A DNA stretch of 64,000 nt from Tepidicaulis marinus (GCF_000739695.1 NZ_BBIO01000002.1:62001-126000); one strand, 5' to 3'. Positions 19,293 through 29,887 are shown, numbered from the stretch's first letter. A program made the numbers and translations. The notes: generated from the sequence alone by a model not told the origin.

Positions 19293-20581
19293 CAGCCGAT
19301 CACCTCAAGCCCGCCCATATAGGGCTGCAGCACGGCAGGCACCGCCACCTTGCCGTCTTCCTGCTGATAATTTTCAAGGATCGCGACGAGCGTGCGGCCA
19401 ACGGCAAGCCCGGAGCCGTTCAGCGTATGCACAAAGCGCGTCGCACCCTTGCCCTTCTTGTCGCCGTCGCCTGGGCGGTAGCGCGCACCCATGCGCCGGG
19501 CCTGGAAGTCGCCGCAATTCGAACAGCTCGAAATCTCCCGATAGGCATCCTGCCCCGGCAGCCAGACCTCGATGTCATAGGTCTTGCGCGCGCCAAAGCC
19601 CATATCGCCCGTGCACAGCGTCATCACCCGGTAGGGAAGTTCGAGCCGTTTCAGCACTTCCTCGGCACAGGAAAGCATACGTTCGTGTTCCTCCGCCGAT
19701 TTTTCCGGCGCGGTGATGCTGACAAGCTCAACCTTGGAGAATTGATGCATACGGATCATGCCGCGCGTGTCGCGCCCCGCGGAACCTGCTTCTGAGCGGA
19801 AGCACGGGGTGAACGCCGTCATGCGCAGCGGCAATTCTTCTTCTGCCAGAATGCTTTCGCGCACCAGATTGGTGAGCGGCACTTCGGCGGTCGGCACCAG
19901 CCAATAACCGTTTTCCGTGCGGAAAGCGTCTTCGGCGAATTTCGGCAGGTTGCCCGTGCCGAACATCGCCTCATCGCGCACCAGCACGGGCGGCGCGACT
20001 TCCATATAGCCGAACTCGCTCGTATGCAGATCGAGCATGAAATTGCCGATCGCCCGCTCAAGCCGCGCCATCTGGCTTTTCAGAACGACGAAACGCGCGC
20101 CGGAGAGCTTCGCCGCCGCCTCGAAGTCCATGAAGCCCATGCCTTCGCCGAGATCGAAATGCTGTTTCGCCTCGAAGTTGAAGCGGCGCGGCTCCAGATG
20201 CTTGTGCCGCTCGACATTGTCTTCCTCGTCCTTGCCGACCGGCACATCCTCATGCGGCAGGTTGGGAATGCGCGAGAGCATGTCGTCAAGCTCGGCGGAT
20301 ATCCGCTTTTCTTCTTCCTCGCCCTTCTGCAGCGCCTCTTTCAGCTCGGCGACTTCCTTGATGAGCGCGTTCGCCCGCTCTTCATCGCCTTTCGCCTTGG
20401 CCGCGCCCACTTCCTTGGAGGTGGCGTTGCGCCGGGTCTGGGCTTCCTGGGTGCGGGCAATGACGTCGCGGCGCTTGGCGTCGAGCGCGATCAGTTTTTC
20501 GGCCTGGGGCTCGGCGCCCCGTTTGGCCAGAGCGGCATCGAAAGCCTGCGGATCATCGCGGATCAGCTTGATATCGAACAT
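19292..20581 (-). CDS. serS: seryl-tRNA synthetase
   Basis: 429 aa, a class II synthetase charging tRNA-Ser. An N-terminal coiled-coil arm (about 30-100, rich in Lys/Glu/Ala) contacts the long variable arm. Motif 2 is [17 protein letters not shown] and motif 3 ends in [17 protein letters not shown]. The ATG is at 20581 with [10 protein letters not shown], the usual start. It heads the serS-surE-pcm-nlpD run. No T-box or other leader structure is seen in the 155 nt upstream. Confidence 0.98.
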   Translation of the reverse strand: MFDIKLIRDDPQAFDAALAKRGAEPQAEKLIALDAKRRDVIARTQEAQTRRNATSKEVGAAKAKGDEERANALIKEVAELKEALQKGEEEEKRISAELDDMLSRIPNLPHEDVPVGKDEEDNVERHKHLEPRRFNFEAKQHFDLGEGMGFMDFEAAAKLSGARFVVLKSQMARLERAIGNFMLDLHTSEFGYMEVAPPVLVRDEAMFGTGNLPKFAEDAFRTENGYWLVPTAEVPLTNLVRESILAEEELPLRMTAFTPCFRSEAGSAGRDTRGMIRMHQFSKVELVSITAPEKSAEEHERMLSCAEEVLKRLELPYRVMTLCTGDMGFGARKTYDIEVWLPGQDAYREISSCSNCGDFQARRMGARYRPGDGDKKGKGATRFVHTLNGSGLAVGRTLVAILENYQQEDGKVAVPAVLQPYMGGLEVIG

Positions 20582-20736
20582 GGATCGTCCGCCGTGTCAG
20601 ATGTGGCTTCCGGCGCGACTCGGGCCACGCCGGACAACAATGATTTGGCTGCCTGTATAAGCGTTGGGGCAAGGCCCGTCCAGCGGGGCCGCCCCCTGCC
20701 GCCAATGCTGGAGAGCTGCGGAAGGATAACCGGAAA

Positions 20737-21558
20737 TCAGACCTTTTCGTCCTCGTATGGCTCGTCTTCCTCGTGCTCCTTACGCCGCCGCTCGATCATG
20801 GCGACGGAGAGGATCGAAATTTCATAGAGGAGCAGGGTCGGCAGGCCGAGGCCGACCTGGCTGATGATGTCCGGCGGGGTCAAAATGGCCGCCGCGGCAA
20901 ACACCGCCACAATCGCGTATTTACGGCCCGAGCGCAGCTGGGCTGCGGTGACAAGCCCGGCCCGCCCCAAAAGACTAAGCACCACAGGCAGTTGGAAACA
21001 GAAGCCGAAAGCCAGGATCAAGGTCATGATCAGGCTGAGATATTCGCTCACCCGCGGCAAAAGCTCGATGGCGATTTTCCCTTCACCGCCGCTTTGCTGC
21101 ATGGAAAGGAAAAAGCCGAGCGCCAGCGGCATGATCAGGAAATAGACAAGCGCCGCCCCGAGCGCGAAGAGTACCGGCGTTGCCAGAAGATAAGGCAGAA
21201 AAGCGCCGCGCTCGTTTTTATAAAGGCCGGGCGCGACGAACATATAGATCTGCGAGGCAAGCACCGGAAAGGCAAGGAACGTCGCCCCGAAAAGCGCGAG
21301 CTTGAGCTGCGTGAAGAAATATTCCTGCGGCGCAGTGAAAATCACCTTCAGATTAGCCGCATCGTCACCGGCGGCAATCTCATAGGGCAGCAGCAGGATA
21401 TTGTAGATCACATCGGCAAAATAGAAGCAGATGGCAAAACCGATGGCGATGGCCACGACCGAATAAAGCAGCCGGGTGCGCAGCTCGATGAGATGCGTGA
21501 TAAGCGGGGCGCGGGACGCCTCGATGTCGTCATCCGGCTCGTCGCTACGCTCACTCAT
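20737..21558 (-). CDS. tatC: Sec-independent protein translocase TatC
   Basis: 273 aa with the six hydrophobic segments of TatC, the receptor for twin-arginine signals. LITHLIELRTRLLYS is the conserved N-terminal cytoplasmic motif, and FAAAAILTPPDIISQ lies in the C-terminal region. The ATG at 21558 overlaps the tatB stop by 4 nt (ATGA). The PhoD-type protein at 4190-6292 is a likely substrate. Confidence 0.97.
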   Translation of the reverse strand: MSERSDEPDDDIEASRAPLITHLIELRTRLLYSVVAIAIGFAICFYFADVIYNILLLPYEIAAGDDAANLKVIFTAPQEYFFTQLKLALFGATFLAFPVLASQIYMFVAPGLYKNERGAFLPYLLATPVLFALGAALVYFLIMPLALGFFLSMQQSGGEGKIAIELLPRVSEYLSLIMTLILAFGFCFQLPVVLSLLGRAGLVTAAQLRSGRKYAIVAVFAAAAILTPPDIISQVGLGLPTLLLYEISILSVAMIERRRKEHEEDEPYEDEKV

Positions 21559-22064
21559 AAATCGGATTTTCCGTCTAGGGGGCCGGCTTTGCGTTCGGGC
21601 TTTTCTTGAGGCACCGGCTCTGTTTCCGGCTTGGGTCCTTCATGGCCTTCATAGACCGGGGTTTCGGCGGCAGGGGCTTCGGCGGTTTTCTCCGGCTCGG
21701 ATTTTTCAGAAACGCTCACGCGATCCTTGTCACCTTCTGCTTCGGCGGCGATCTTATGGGCTTCTTCCGGCGGTACGCCCTCCATGATCGCCTTGTTCAC
21801 CGCATCGACCGGATCCTTAAAGCTGTCCTTTAACTTATTGACCGGGTTGGCTTTGCGGATGTCCTGCACTTCCTTGCGCAGTTCCTCCAGTTCCGCCTCG
21901 CGTGCCATATCGTCGAAAGAGCGCTGAAACTCCCGCGCCATCGCGCGGATCTTCCCGGCATATTGGCCGACAACCCGCATCATGCGCGGCAGGTCTTTCG
22001 GACCCACCACGAGAATGGCAATCACGCCTATCAGAAGAAGTTCAGACCAGCCAATATCGAACAT
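21555..22064 (-). CDS. tatB: Sec-independent protein translocase TatB
   Basis: 169 aa. One N-terminal membrane helix in MFDIGWSELLLIGVIAILVV leads to the GPKDLPRMMR hinge and an amphipathic helix; the C-terminal half is a Glu/Pro/Lys-rich, probably disordered tail. The hinge Gly-Pro and the length separate TatB from TatA. It lies between tatA (41 nt away) and tatC (4-nt overlap), so tatABC is one operon. Confidence 0.95.
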   Translation of the reverse strand: MFDIGWSELLLIGVIAILVVGPKDLPRMMRVVGQYAGKIRAMAREFQRSFDDMAREAELEELRKEVQDIRKANPVNKLKDSFKDPVDAVNKAIMEGVPPEEAHKIAAEAEGDKDRVSVSEKSEPEKTAEAPAAETPVYEGHEGPKPETEPVPQEKPERKAGPLDGKSDL

Positions 22065-22105
22065 GATGCAGATGCCGCTCCGCCCGGCGCCGCCGTGCGT
22101 GAAGG

Positions 22106-22348
22106 TCAGCTATTGACCTTGCTGTCCTTTTCCGCATCCGCAGCCCGCTCGCCGGCAGGCTGCTCCTGTTTGTTTTCCAGGCTTTTCGCCTCAGCCTGCT
22201 CGTCGGCTTCTTCTTCCGTCAGCCCTTTACGGAAGCTGCGAATACCTTTGGCGACATCACCCATAAGCGCGGAAATCTTGCCGCGCCCAAACAAGAGCAC
22301 GACGAGCACCACAACGATGATGATCTGCCACGGACCGATCTGTCCCAT
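22106..22348 (-). CDS. tatA: Sec-independent protein translocase TatA
   Basis: 80 aa. The N-terminal helix [18 protein letters not shown] followed by [18 protein letters not shown] is standard TatA, the pore-forming component. The ATG is at 22348. The 96 nt between the scpB stop and tatA hold no clear hairpin, so transcription may continue from scpAB. Confidence 0.96.
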   Translation of the reverse strand: MGQIGPWQIIIVVVLVVLLFGRGKISALMGDVAKGIRSFRKGLTEEEADEQAEAKSLENKQEQPAGERAADAEKDSKVNS

Positions 22349-22444
22349 TCAATAATCTCCACATACGTCTTAAGAGACGAAGCTAACTTCTTTTATCATC
22401 TCAGAATCCACTCTTCGCCGCAACGCATGACCAAGAATAGAGAT

Positions 22445-23365
22445 TCAGTCGTCTTCACCTTCGCCCGAAGCGCTCTGGGCGACGTGATCGTCCAGCGCCT
22501 CCCCATATTCTTCATGTAAGGGGTCGTCATCGAATTCGCCATCCCCATCGCCGCCCGCATCGGAGGGAACAGGCACTTCAAAGCCCGGCGGCAGGTGCCC
22601 TTCAAGCATGCCGGAAGCTTTCAGCTCATCGAGACCGGGCAGGTCGGAAATGTTTTCAAGGCCGAAATGCACCAGAAACTCTTCCGTCGTGCCGTAAGTG
22701 ACGGGGCGGCCCGGCACCCGGCGGCGGCCGCGCAGGCGCACCCAGCCGGTTTCCATCAAAACGTCCACCGTGCCCTTAGAAACGCTCACGCCGCGGATTT
22801 CCTCGATTTCCGCCCGCGTCACCGGCTGGTGATAGGCGATGATCGCAAGCGTTTCGAGCGCCGCGCGGGAAAGCTTCTTCTGCTGCTTGGCCTCCCGGCG
22901 CATCAGGAAGGAGAGGTCTTCAGCCGTGCGGAACATCCATTTATTGGCCACACGCACCAGATTGACGCCGCGCTCGGCATAAAGCGCCTGCAAATCCTCG
23001 ATCAGCGCGCCGACATCCGCCCCTTCCGGCAGGCGGGCGGCAATGCTGTCCCGGTCCAGCGGCTCGGCGGCGGCGAAAAGCAGCGCCTCGACCATGCGCA
23101 ATTGCTGCGCGGGGTCCTGCACGGGGAAAGCCTCGACATTGCTGTCCTCGCTCTCTCCAGCGTCCGCTTCGCCGTCCTCGTCTGCGTCCTCATCGGAGGT
23201 GTCTTCAGAGGTTTCGTCAGCTGCTTGCTCAGCGCCCTCTTCTACCTCATCAGCCGGGGCCTCGCTCACAGCTTCTTCGACCTCGGCCGCATCTTCTTCG
23301 GCGGCTTCCGTTTCCACGGCTTCCAGCTCGGCCTCGTCTTTTTTCACTTCGCTATGATCCATCAT
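22445..23365 (-). CDS. scpB: segregation and condensation protein B with acidic extensions
   Basis: 306 aa. ScpB is the winged-helix partner of kleisin ScpA in the SMC condensin. The core (about 85-260) contains LRMVEALLFAAAEPL, ALETLAIIAYHQPVTRAEIE and GRPVTYGTTEEFLVHFGL. The first 80 or so residues and the last 40 or so are almost wholly Glu, Asp, Ala and Ser, making the protein much longer than the usual 200 or so residues. The scpA stop is directly followed by this ATG with no gap, so the partners are coupled. MM at the start gives two adjacent ATGs (23365, 23362). Confidence 0.94.
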   Translation of the reverse strand: MMDHSEVKKDEAELEAVETEAAEEDAAEVEEAVSEAPADEVEEGAEQAADETSEDTSDEDADEDGEADAGESEDSNVEAFPVQDPAQQLRMVEALLFAAAEPLDRDSIAARLPEGADVGALIEDLQALYAERGVNLVRVANKWMFRTAEDLSFLMRREAKQQKKLSRAALETLAIIAYHQPVTRAEIEEIRGVSVSKGTVDVLMETGWVRLRGRRRVPGRPVTYGTTEEFLVHFGLENISDLPGLDELKASGMLEGHLPPGFEVPVPSDAGGDGDGEFDDDPLHEEYGEALDDHVAQSASGEGEDD

Positions 23366-24280
23366 CTACTCGTTCGTGCCGGGAGCGGCGCCGGACGGCC
23401 TGCCCGCCTCATCCCCGCGCCGCCTGACATAGACGGGCTGGAACGGGCCGGTTTGCCGGATTTCCAGCTTGCCGTCCTTCACCATTTCCAAAGTCGCGCT
23501 CAAGGTGCTTGCAAGCGCGGAGCGCCGTTTCTTCCCGGTGCCGAAATCGGGCGGGAAAAAACTATCGATCCGCCCCCAATCCATCGCCGCGCCGATCAGG
23601 TTTTCCAGCCGCCGCCGCGCATCCTCAATCGCCAGGATCGGGAGTTTCTTCACCTCATAATTCTCGGTGAAGGTGCCACGTACGCGCTGCACGGAATAGG
23701 CTTTCAAAAGTTCATAAAGGTCCGCCTGCCATTCGGGCGTGCGGATCACGCGTACCCCTTCCGGCTTGCCGCGCGCGAATACATGAATGCCCATGCGGGT
23801 GCGGTTTGTGAGCTGCTCACTCGCCTTGCGCATCGCCTCCAGGCGCTGCAGCTGGAAGGCAAGACGCGCGGCCATTTCCGCGCCCGAAAGCTCGCCCTCT
23901 TCGTCTTCAGGCGGCGGCAGCAGAAGCTTCGACTTCAAGAAGGCAAGCCAGGCCGCCATCACCAGATAATCGGCGGCAAGATCGAGCTCCAGCTTCCGCG
24001 CTTCCTGAATGAATTGCAGATATTGCTCGGCGAGTTCCAGAATGGAAATCTTGGTCAGATCCACCTTCTGGTTGCGGGCCAGCGTCAGCAGAACGTCGAG
24101 CGGGCCTTCATAGCCGCTAATATCGATCACCAGCCCGTCTTCACGCTCGCTTTCGTCCGGATTGACCCGAACGGGCGCATCAAAGTCCTCCGCCGCGCCT
24201 TTATCCTCGGCGGCGGATGCTTCGGCGGCGCTCTCCTCCTCAGGCGGAGCAGCGTTGGGGTCGGTCGGCGGCTGGGTCAT
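23366..24280 (-). CDS. scpA: segregation and condensation protein A
   Basis: 304 aa kleisin of the SMC-ScpAB condensin that helps chromosome segregation. The hallmark LVIDISGYEGPLDVLLTLAR region starts near residue 50, followed by KVDLTKISILELAEQYLQFI and LAADYLVMAAWLAFLKSKLLL. A short acidic leader (about 1-45) precedes it. The ATG is at 24280. It follows nagZ by 146 nt, an arrangement common in alphaproteobacteria. Confidence 0.96.
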   Translation of the reverse strand: MTQPPTDPNAAPPEEESAAEASAAEDKGAAEDFDAPVRVNPDESEREDGLVIDISGYEGPLDVLLTLARNQKVDLTKISILELAEQYLQFIQEARKLELDLAADYLVMAAWLAFLKSKLLLPPPEDEEGELSGAEMAARLAFQLQRLEAMRKASEQLTNRTRMGIHVFARGKPEGVRVIRTPEWQADLYELLKAYSVQRVRGTFTENYEVKKLPILAIEDARRRLENLIGAAMDWGRIDSFFPPDFGTGKKRRSALASTLSATLEMVKDGKLEIRQTGPFQPVYVRRRGDEAGRPSGAAPGTNE

Positions 24281-24426
24281 GTATTGGCAACTCGTTGAAG
24301 GAACCGGACGGCGGGCCGCGCCGCAGGCTGTCTGCCCTTATAACGCGCCTTGGGATTCGGGGCACGGGCTTTTGCCCCGATCCGGCAATTTCCTGTGGGC
24401 GAATTGGCGGATGCGTCTGCAAGCAT

Positions 24427-25443
24427 CTAGGAATAGTTTCCAATAAGCGCCTGAAAGGCCTCCCAGCCTGCTTCCTCGTCGAAAGGTTGCGGCGGGCGGT
24501 AGCGGCCAAGGGCGTTTTCGGCCCGAAGCAGCGCCTTGCCGCCGAGCCGGGGCACCTCGGCCATGATGGCCTCCATCTCACCCGGGTCGCCATTGCAGTG
24601 AAGCACCATGTCGCAGCCCGCCGCAAACGAGGTCCGGGTCCGCGCGCCGAAATCCCCGCCCAGCGCCTTCATGGACAAATCATCGGACATAAGCAGCCCG
24701 TCAAAGCCGATATCGCCCCGGATCACCTCCGCGATCACCTTGGACGAGGTTGTGGCAGGGGCCTCCGCATCGATGGCGCTGTAAATGACGTGGGCGGTCA
24801 TGGCGAGCGGCATGTCCGCCAGCGCCCGGAACGGCGCAAAATCGGTTACCTGCAGAACCTCCAGCGGGGCATCCACCACGGGCAGCGCCTCGTGGCTGTC
24901 CACCCCCGCCCGGCCATGGCCCGGAATATGTTTGATGATGGGCAAGACGCCGTTTTGCAGCAGTCCCTCGCAGGCCGCCCGGCCGAGGGCAATGACAGGT
25001 TCGGGCGTCAGCCCATAGGCCCTGTCGCCGATCACGTCATGAGCGCCCGGCACCGGTACATCGAGCACCGGTAGGCAATCGACCGTCACCCCGGCGCGGG
25101 CAAGCTCCCCGGCGATAAGCCGCGCGCCAAGCCGCGCCGCCTCCAGCCCTTTTTCAGGATCGGCGCTGTAAAGCGCGCCGTAGGCTGCGCCCGTTGGATA
25201 GGAACGCCAATGCGGCGGGCGCAGACGCTGCACCCGGCCCCTTTCCTGATCGATCAGGATGGGCGCATCCCGGCCCACAGCCTCCCGGTAGCTTTGGGTC
25301 AGGGCGGCCAGCTGGTCCGGATTTTCGATATTGCGGGCAAAAACGATAAAGCCCCAGGGACCGGCCTCTTTGAAAAAGGCGCGTTCCCGTTCGCTCAAAA
25401 CCGGCCCCTTGGAGCCGAATATCACCGCACCGGGCGTGCTCAT
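24427..25443 (-). CDS. nagZ: beta-N-acetylhexosaminidase, GH3
   Basis: 338 aa, a one-domain GH3 enzyme of cytoplasmic peptidoglycan recycling that removes GlcNAc from anhydro-muropeptides. The motif KHIPGHGRAGVDSHEALP supplies the catalytic His-Asp loop, and LLMSDDLSMKAL carries the nucleophile Asp (first D of SDDLSM by family alignment). There is no signal peptide. The ATG at 25443 lies 6 nt after the SPOR gene stop, so it is in the argS-SPOR-nagZ transcript. Confidence 0.96.
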   Translation of the reverse strand: MSTPGAVIFGSKGPVLSERERAFFKEAGPWGFIVFARNIENPDQLAALTQSYREAVGRDAPILIDQERGRVQRLRPPHWRSYPTGAAYGALYSADPEKGLEAARLGARLIAGELARAGVTVDCLPVLDVPVPGAHDVIGDRAYGLTPEPVIALGRAACEGLLQNGVLPIIKHIPGHGRAGVDSHEALPVVDAPLEVLQVTDFAPFRALADMPLAMTAHVIYSAIDAEAPATTSSKVIAEVIRGDIGFDGLLMSDDLSMKALGGDFGARTRTSFAAGCDMVLHCNGDPGEMEAIMAEVPRLGGKALLRAENALGRYRPPQPFDEEAGWEAFQALIGNYS

Positions 25444-25449
25444 GCGCGC

Positions 25450-26244
25450 TTAGCGCTCCCGCACAAGGCAGTCGAGGCCGCGCGATTTCAGCTTGGAGCA
25501 GAGACTGTCGGCGCTCGATTTGCTGTCCAGATAGCCGATCCGAAGCCGGTAATAGACCCCCTTGTCACCAAGATCGGCCCGCTGGATATCCGCCTGCGTA
25601 CCGCTCAGGAGGTCGCTATGCTGCTTCTGCAAGCTGGCGAAGCGGGATTTGGCATCCGCCTCGCTGCGAAGAGCAGCGATCTGCACCACATAATTGCCCG
25701 AAGAACCGGAGGAAGCAGCAGCAGGTGCCGGCTTGCTGGCGCTCTCCGCGGGCTTGGCCGCCGGCGTGCGCGGCGCAGCGCCGGGAATAACGGCTTCCTC
25801 GGGGCTGGAAGGTTCGGAAGCCGTTTCCTTTTCAGCGGCGGGCTTTTCTTCCGTATCCCCGTTCGGCAGCTTCATGGGCTCCTCGGCGCGGGGCAAGAGC
25901 CGTTCGACGCCCTCTTCTTCGCTTTCCGCCCCGGCGATGCGGTCATAAATACGCTTGTCCTGATGCGGAATTTCCATGCCGCCCGGGTCCTGCGGCGTCA
26001 CTTTCGCCGGGCCCTGCTCGGCGCGGATCAGCGGCGGGGCGCTGCGCATCCCCTCTTTCACGCCTTGCTGATAGGCAAAGAACAGAACGCCCCCAAAGGC
26101 CGCGAGCAGCAGAATGATCCCGGCGAGCAGCAAGGGCCCGCGCCCGCGCTCTTCTTCCTCATCCGTCGCGTCATAAGTGTGGAATTCCTCGTCGGACGGA
26201 TGCGGCACGAAACGGCCATGTCCTTCATCATCCCGATCGGACAT
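25450..26244 (-). CDS. SPOR domain membrane protein
   Basis: 264 aa. An acidic N-terminus, one membrane helix (about 33-55, LLLAGIILLLAAFGGVLFF), a Pro/Ala/Glu-rich periplasmic linker (about 90-180) and a C-terminal SPOR domain (about 185-264, starting NYVVQIAALRSEADAKSRF) give the FtsN/DamX-like layout. SPOR domains bind denuded glycan at the division site, so a septal role is likely. The ATG shares one base with the argS stop (TGATG). Confidence 0.93.
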   Translation of the reverse strand: MSDRDDEGHGRFVPHPSDEEFHTYDATDEEEERGRGPLLLAGIILLLAAFGGVLFFAYQQGVKEGMRSAPPLIRAEQGPAKVTPQDPGGMEIPHQDKRIYDRIAGAESEEEGVERLLPRAEEPMKLPNGDTEEKPAAEKETASEPSSPEEAVIPGAAPRTPAAKPAESASKPAPAAASSGSSGNYVVQIAALRSEADAKSRFASLQKQHSDLLSGTQADIQRADLGDKGVYYRLRIGYLDSKSSADSLCSKLKSRGLDCLVRER

Positions 26245-27998
26245 CAGCGCATCTCCTCTATTGCTTCTACCCCCAATATGCCAAGGCCCGCCTCCACCAC
26301 ATAGGCGGCAGCGCGAATCAGAGCCAGCCTTGCAAGCGTAACACTCTTGTCATCGGCGAGGATAAATCTGAGCGAGGGATCGTCCTTGCCCTTGTTCCAG
26401 AGCCCGTGGAAGGCCGAGGCCAGCTCATAGAGGTAAAAAGCGATGCGGTGCGGTTCATGGGCCTCCGCCGCCGATTGCACCATGCGCGGGAACTGCGCCA
26501 TTTGCTTGATCAGCGTCAGCTCCGCCTCATCGCGCAGGAGCGCCATATCGGCCTTGGCAAGCGCGCTGTCGGATAGGTCAATACCGCTGACCTCAGCTTG
26601 CGCATTGCGCAGCACCGAATGAATGCGCGCATGGGCATATTGCACGTAGAAAACCGGGTTCTCGCGGGACTGCTCTTTCACCTTCGCAAAGTCGAAATCG
26701 AGCGGCGCATCGTTCTTCCGGTAGAGCATCATGAAGCGCACCGCGTCCCGGCCGACTTCCTCCACCACATCGCGCAAGGTAACGAAGCTGCCCGCGCGCT
26801 TGGACATGCGCACCGGCTCGCCGTTCCGGTAGAGCTTCACGAGCTGGCAGATCTTCACATCGAGATCGGCCTTGCCGTCGGTGACGGCGGCAACCGCCGC
26901 GCTCATCCGTTTGATATAGCCGGAATGATCCGCGCCCCACACATCGATGAGATGCGCCGCGCCGCGTTTATATTTGTCGTAATGATAGGCGATGTCGGGC
27001 GCGAAATAGGTCCAGCTGCCATCCGACTTCTTCAGGGCCCGGTCCACATCGTCGCCGAACTCCGTCGACTTGAAGAGCGTTTGCGGGCGCGGTTCCCAAT
27101 CTTCCGGCGTCTTGCCCTTGGGCGGCTCCAGCACGCCGGTATAGATAAGGCCTTTGCTTTCCAGATAGGCCAGCGTTTCCTCGACCGCGCCGTTTTCATG
27201 CAGCGAGCGTTCGGAATAGAAAACCTCGTGCTCGATGCCGAGCGCCGCGAGGTCCCCCCGGATCATTTCCATCATGGCCTCGATCGCCCGTTTGCGGACG
27301 ATCTCCAGCCAGTCGGCTTCCGGCATGGCTTTCAGCTTATCGCCATATTCCGCCGCAAGCTCCTTACCGATAGGCACGAGATAATCGCCGGGATAAAGCC
27401 CCTCGGGAATATCGCCGATATCCTCGCCCAGCGCTTCGCGGTAGCGCAAGAAGACGCTGCGGGCCAGCACCTCGATCTGCCCGCCCGCATCGTTGATGTA
27501 ATATTCCCGGCAAACCTTATAGCCGGCTTTTTCCAGCAGGTTCGCCAGCGCATCGCCGAAGACCGCGCCGCGCGTATGCCCCACATGCATGGGGCCCGTC
27601 GGGTTGGCGGAAACATATTCGACATTGACGAGTTCACCCCGCCCCGCATCCACTTCCCCGTAGGTGTTTCGCGCATTGAGAATATGTGCCACCTGGGCGC
27701 GCCAGAAGTCCGGCTGAAGCGTTAGATTGATGAAGCCGGGACCGGCCACATCGACCTTGGTGAAATGCCCGGCCGCCTCCAGCTTGGCGGCAAGCAATTC
27801 AGCCAGATCACGCGGTTTCATTCCCGCCGCCTTGGCCAGCACCATGGCGGCATTGGTGGCAAGATCGCCATGAGCTGCATCGCGCGGCGGCTCGACCGTG
27901 ATCTTGGAAAAATCGAGCCCCTCGGCAAGCTTGCCCTCGGCGCTCAGCGCGCCAAGTTGATCGGTGATGATGGTCTGAAAATGCGAAAAAATATTCAT
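26244..27998 (-). CDS. argS: arginyl-tRNA synthetase
   Basis: 584 aa class I synthetase. The HIGH-type motif is in [18 protein letters not shown], and the KMSKS-like site appears as [16 protein letters not shown]. The anticodon-binding DALR domain forms the C-terminus. ATG 27998 ([10 protein letters not shown]) is the only good start. Downstream genes SPOR and nagZ are tightly coupled to it. Confidence 0.98.
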   Translation of the reverse strand: MNIFSHFQTIITDQLGALSAEGKLAEGLDFSKITVEPPRDAAHGDLATNAAMVLAKAAGMKPRDLAELLAAKLEAAGHFTKVDVAGPGFINLTLQPDFWRAQVAHILNARNTYGEVDAGRGELVNVEYVSANPTGPMHVGHTRGAVFGDALANLLEKAGYKVCREYYINDAGGQIEVLARSVFLRYREALGEDIGDIPEGLYPGDYLVPIGKELAAEYGDKLKAMPEADWLEIVRKRAIEAMMEMIRGDLAALGIEHEVFYSERSLHENGAVEETLAYLESKGLIYTGVLEPPKGKTPEDWEPRPQTLFKSTEFGDDVDRALKKSDGSWTYFAPDIAYHYDKYKRGAAHLIDVWGADHSGYIKRMSAAVAAVTDGKADLDVKICQLVKLYRNGEPVRMSKRAGSFVTLRDVVEEVGRDAVRFMMLYRKNDAPLDFDFAKVKEQSRENPVFYVQYAHARIHSVLRNAQAEVSGIDLSDSALAKADMALLRDEAELTLIKQMAQFPRMVQSAAEAHEPHRIAFYLYELASAFHGLWNKGKDDPSLRFILADDKSVTLARLALIRAAAYVVEAGLGILGVEAIEEMR

Positions 27999-28135
27999 GA
28001 TGCTACTAGATATTTGCGGTGCGGGCGGAATGTAACGGTAGAAGCCGCGCCTTGCTAGTGCGAACTATACTGCCAATGAAAGCGGGCTTCGAAACGCCCT
28101 TCATACCCCGCATGGCGCGTCCTCAGAGCATCTGA

Positions 28136-29344
28136 TCAGCTCATCCGCTCGTCATGCAGATCGAAGAGGCGCTTGTGCTCGCTGATGGCGAAACGGTCCG
28201 TCATGCCGGCAATGAAATCGCAGACCCGCCGCGCGGTGCGCATGCCTTTGGGCCCGTCGCACCCCTGCTGCCATTCCGGCGGCAGAAGATTGGGCTCGGC
28301 ATGGAAGAGCGCAAAGAGCTCCTGCACGATCCGCCGTGCCTTGCTCATCGAGCGGTTGACCTTGTAGTGGCGGTACATGCGTTTGAAGAGAAAGCCCTTC
28401 AGCGCTGCATCGTTCTCACTCATCTCGGCGCTGAAGGCCGCAACGGGCTCGCTCGCCCCGCGCACCTCTTCCACGCTTTGCGGTTTGATCCGCGCGATGC
28501 GGGTTTTCGTTTCGCCGATCAGATCGCCCACCATCCGCCCGATCATGCCGCGCACAGCCTCGTGCTTGACGAGCTTGGGGTCGAGCCCCGGATAGGTGTC
28601 ATAGACGTCCTTGAACACCGCGCCGACCAGCGGCACATCCAGCAAGTCCTCGAAGGTGAAAAGCCCGGCGCGCAATCCGTCATCAATGTCGTGGTTGTTA
28701 TAGGCAATGTCGTCGGCGAGCGCCGCGATCTGCGCTTCGGCAGAAGCAAAGGTGTGAAGCTCAAGATCCTGCACTTCCGCGTATTCAACGATAGCGCGCG
28801 GCAGATCTTCAAGGCCCCGCCCATTGCCGATGAGCGGGCCGTTATGTTTGACGATCCCTTCCAGCGTTTCCCAGGTCAGATTGAGGCCGGTCCAGCGCGG
28901 ATAGCGCCGCTCGAGCTTGGTGAGAATGCGCAGCGTCTGCGCGTTATGGTCGAAACCGCCATAACCTTCCATGCAGGCATCAAGCGCTTCTTCCCCGGCA
29001 TGGCCGAAAGGCGTATGGCCGAGATCGTGCGCCAGCGCCAGCGCTTCGGCGAGGTCTTCATCGAGGCCCAGTACCCGGGCGACGGAGCGGGCAATCTGCG
29101 CCACCTCCAGCGAATGGGTCAGCCGCGTGCGGTAATAATCGCCCTCGTGATAGACGAAGACCTGCGTCTTGTGTTTCAGGCGGCGGAAGGCGGCGCAATG
29201 GATGATCCGGTCCCTGTCCCGCTGAAAGGCGGTGCGCGTCGCGCTTTCCGGCTCCTCAAAGAGCCGCCCCCGTGAACGGGCGGCCAGGCTCGCAAAAGGC
29301 GCGGTAGCTGCCGGATTGGATAAGGCCAAAGAAACCCCCTGCAT
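28136..29344 (-). CDS. dgt: dGTP triphosphohydrolase-like HD-domain protein
   Basis: 402 aa, deoxyguanosinetriphosphate triphosphohydrolase-like. HD-domain motifs are [13 protein letters not shown] and [15 protein letters not shown], and [21 protein letters not shown] is the family signature. It hydrolyses dNTPs to nucleoside and tripolyphosphate and may tune the dNTP pool. The ATG is at 29344. It lies 137 nt upstream of argS on the same strand and diverges from erpA. Confidence 0.95.
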   Translation of the reverse strand: MQGVSLALSNPAATAPFASLAARSRGRLFEEPESATRTAFQRDRDRIIHCAAFRRLKHKTQVFVYHEGDYYRTRLTHSLEVAQIARSVARVLGLDEDLAEALALAHDLGHTPFGHAGEEALDACMEGYGGFDHNAQTLRILTKLERRYPRWTGLNLTWETLEGIVKHNGPLIGNGRGLEDLPRAIVEYAEVQDLELHTFASAEAQIAALADDIAYNNHDIDDGLRAGLFTFEDLLDVPLVGAVFKDVYDTYPGLDPKLVKHEAVRGMIGRMVGDLIGETKTRIARIKPQSVEEVRGASEPVAAFSAEMSENDAALKGFLFKRMYRHYKVNRSMSKARRIVQELFALFHAEPNLLPPEWQQGCDGPKGMRTARRVCDFIAGMTDRFAISEHKRLFDLHDERMS

Positions 29345-29387
29345 TTTGTGCCTATTTGCCTGAACATCGCCGGATGGGAGGCAATAT

Positions 29388-29441
29388 TTGACAAATCGGC
29401 CCTTCTTCTTACATCTGTTTAGAGTATTTCCAGGCTATAAT
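29388..29441 (+). promoter_or_regulatory. candidate erpA promoter elements
   Basis: A perfect TTGACA (29388-29393) and a perfect TATAAT (29436-29441) lie upstream of erpA but are too far apart (42 nt) to form one promoter. TTGACA could pair with ACATCT (29411-29416, 17-nt spacer), and TATAAT lacks a good -35. Two overlapping weak promoters are possible. Confidence 0.3.
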
Positions 29442-29515
29442 ACCAGCCATGAGTAAACCGGCCGATGCAAACCGGCAAGACCGGCAGGTGGCTAAGCCGG
29501 TAGACAAAGAAGCGG

Positions 29516-29887
29516 ATGGATCAAATGAGCGAGAGCATGGAATTGGAACTGCCCGGTGTGGGACAGCCCATTACCCTGTCCGAACGCGCGGCAAAGCAAA
29601 TCTCCAAAATCCTCTCCGGTGAGGAGCCCGGCGTGATGCTGCGCATCGCGGTGACAGGCGGGGGCTGCTCCGGCTTCCAATATGCTTTCACCTTCGACGA
29701 CGAAAAACAGGATGACGATCTGGTGCTGGAGCGGGGCGGCGCGACCGTCCTCATCGACGAGCTTTCGCAGATGTATCTCGGCGGCTCGGAGATCGATTAC
29801 GTGGACGATCTGATCGGCGCGGCCTTCAAGATCAACAATCCCAATGCCACGGCCAATTGCGGCTGCGGCACCTCCTTTTCGATCTGA
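29516..29887 (+). CDS. erpA: A-type iron-sulfur cluster insertion protein
   Basis: 123 aa A-type carrier (ErpA/IscA family) that hands Fe-S clusters to apo-proteins. The three ligand cysteines are present: Cys51 in GGGCSGFQY, and Cys115 and Cys117 in NCGCGTSF. The start is ATG 29516 or ATG 29525 (MSESMELELP); both are close to purine-rich sequence. Separation of ErpA from IscA by sequence alone is not certain, but its place beside dgt and the lack of an isc operon favour ErpA. A perfect hairpin terminator follows. Confidence 0.92.
   Translation: MDQMSESMELELPGVGQPITLSERAAKQISKILSGEEPGVMLRIAVTGGGCSGFQYAFTFDDEKQDDDLVLERGGATVLIDELSQMYLGGSEIDYVDDLIGAAFKINNPNATANCGCGTSFSI

Noticed and set aside
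24217-25074. 285-codon plus-strand frame across scpA start and nagZ
   Set aside because: It runs antisense to two firmly identified genes and has low-complexity, Arg/His-rich content typical of shadow frames.
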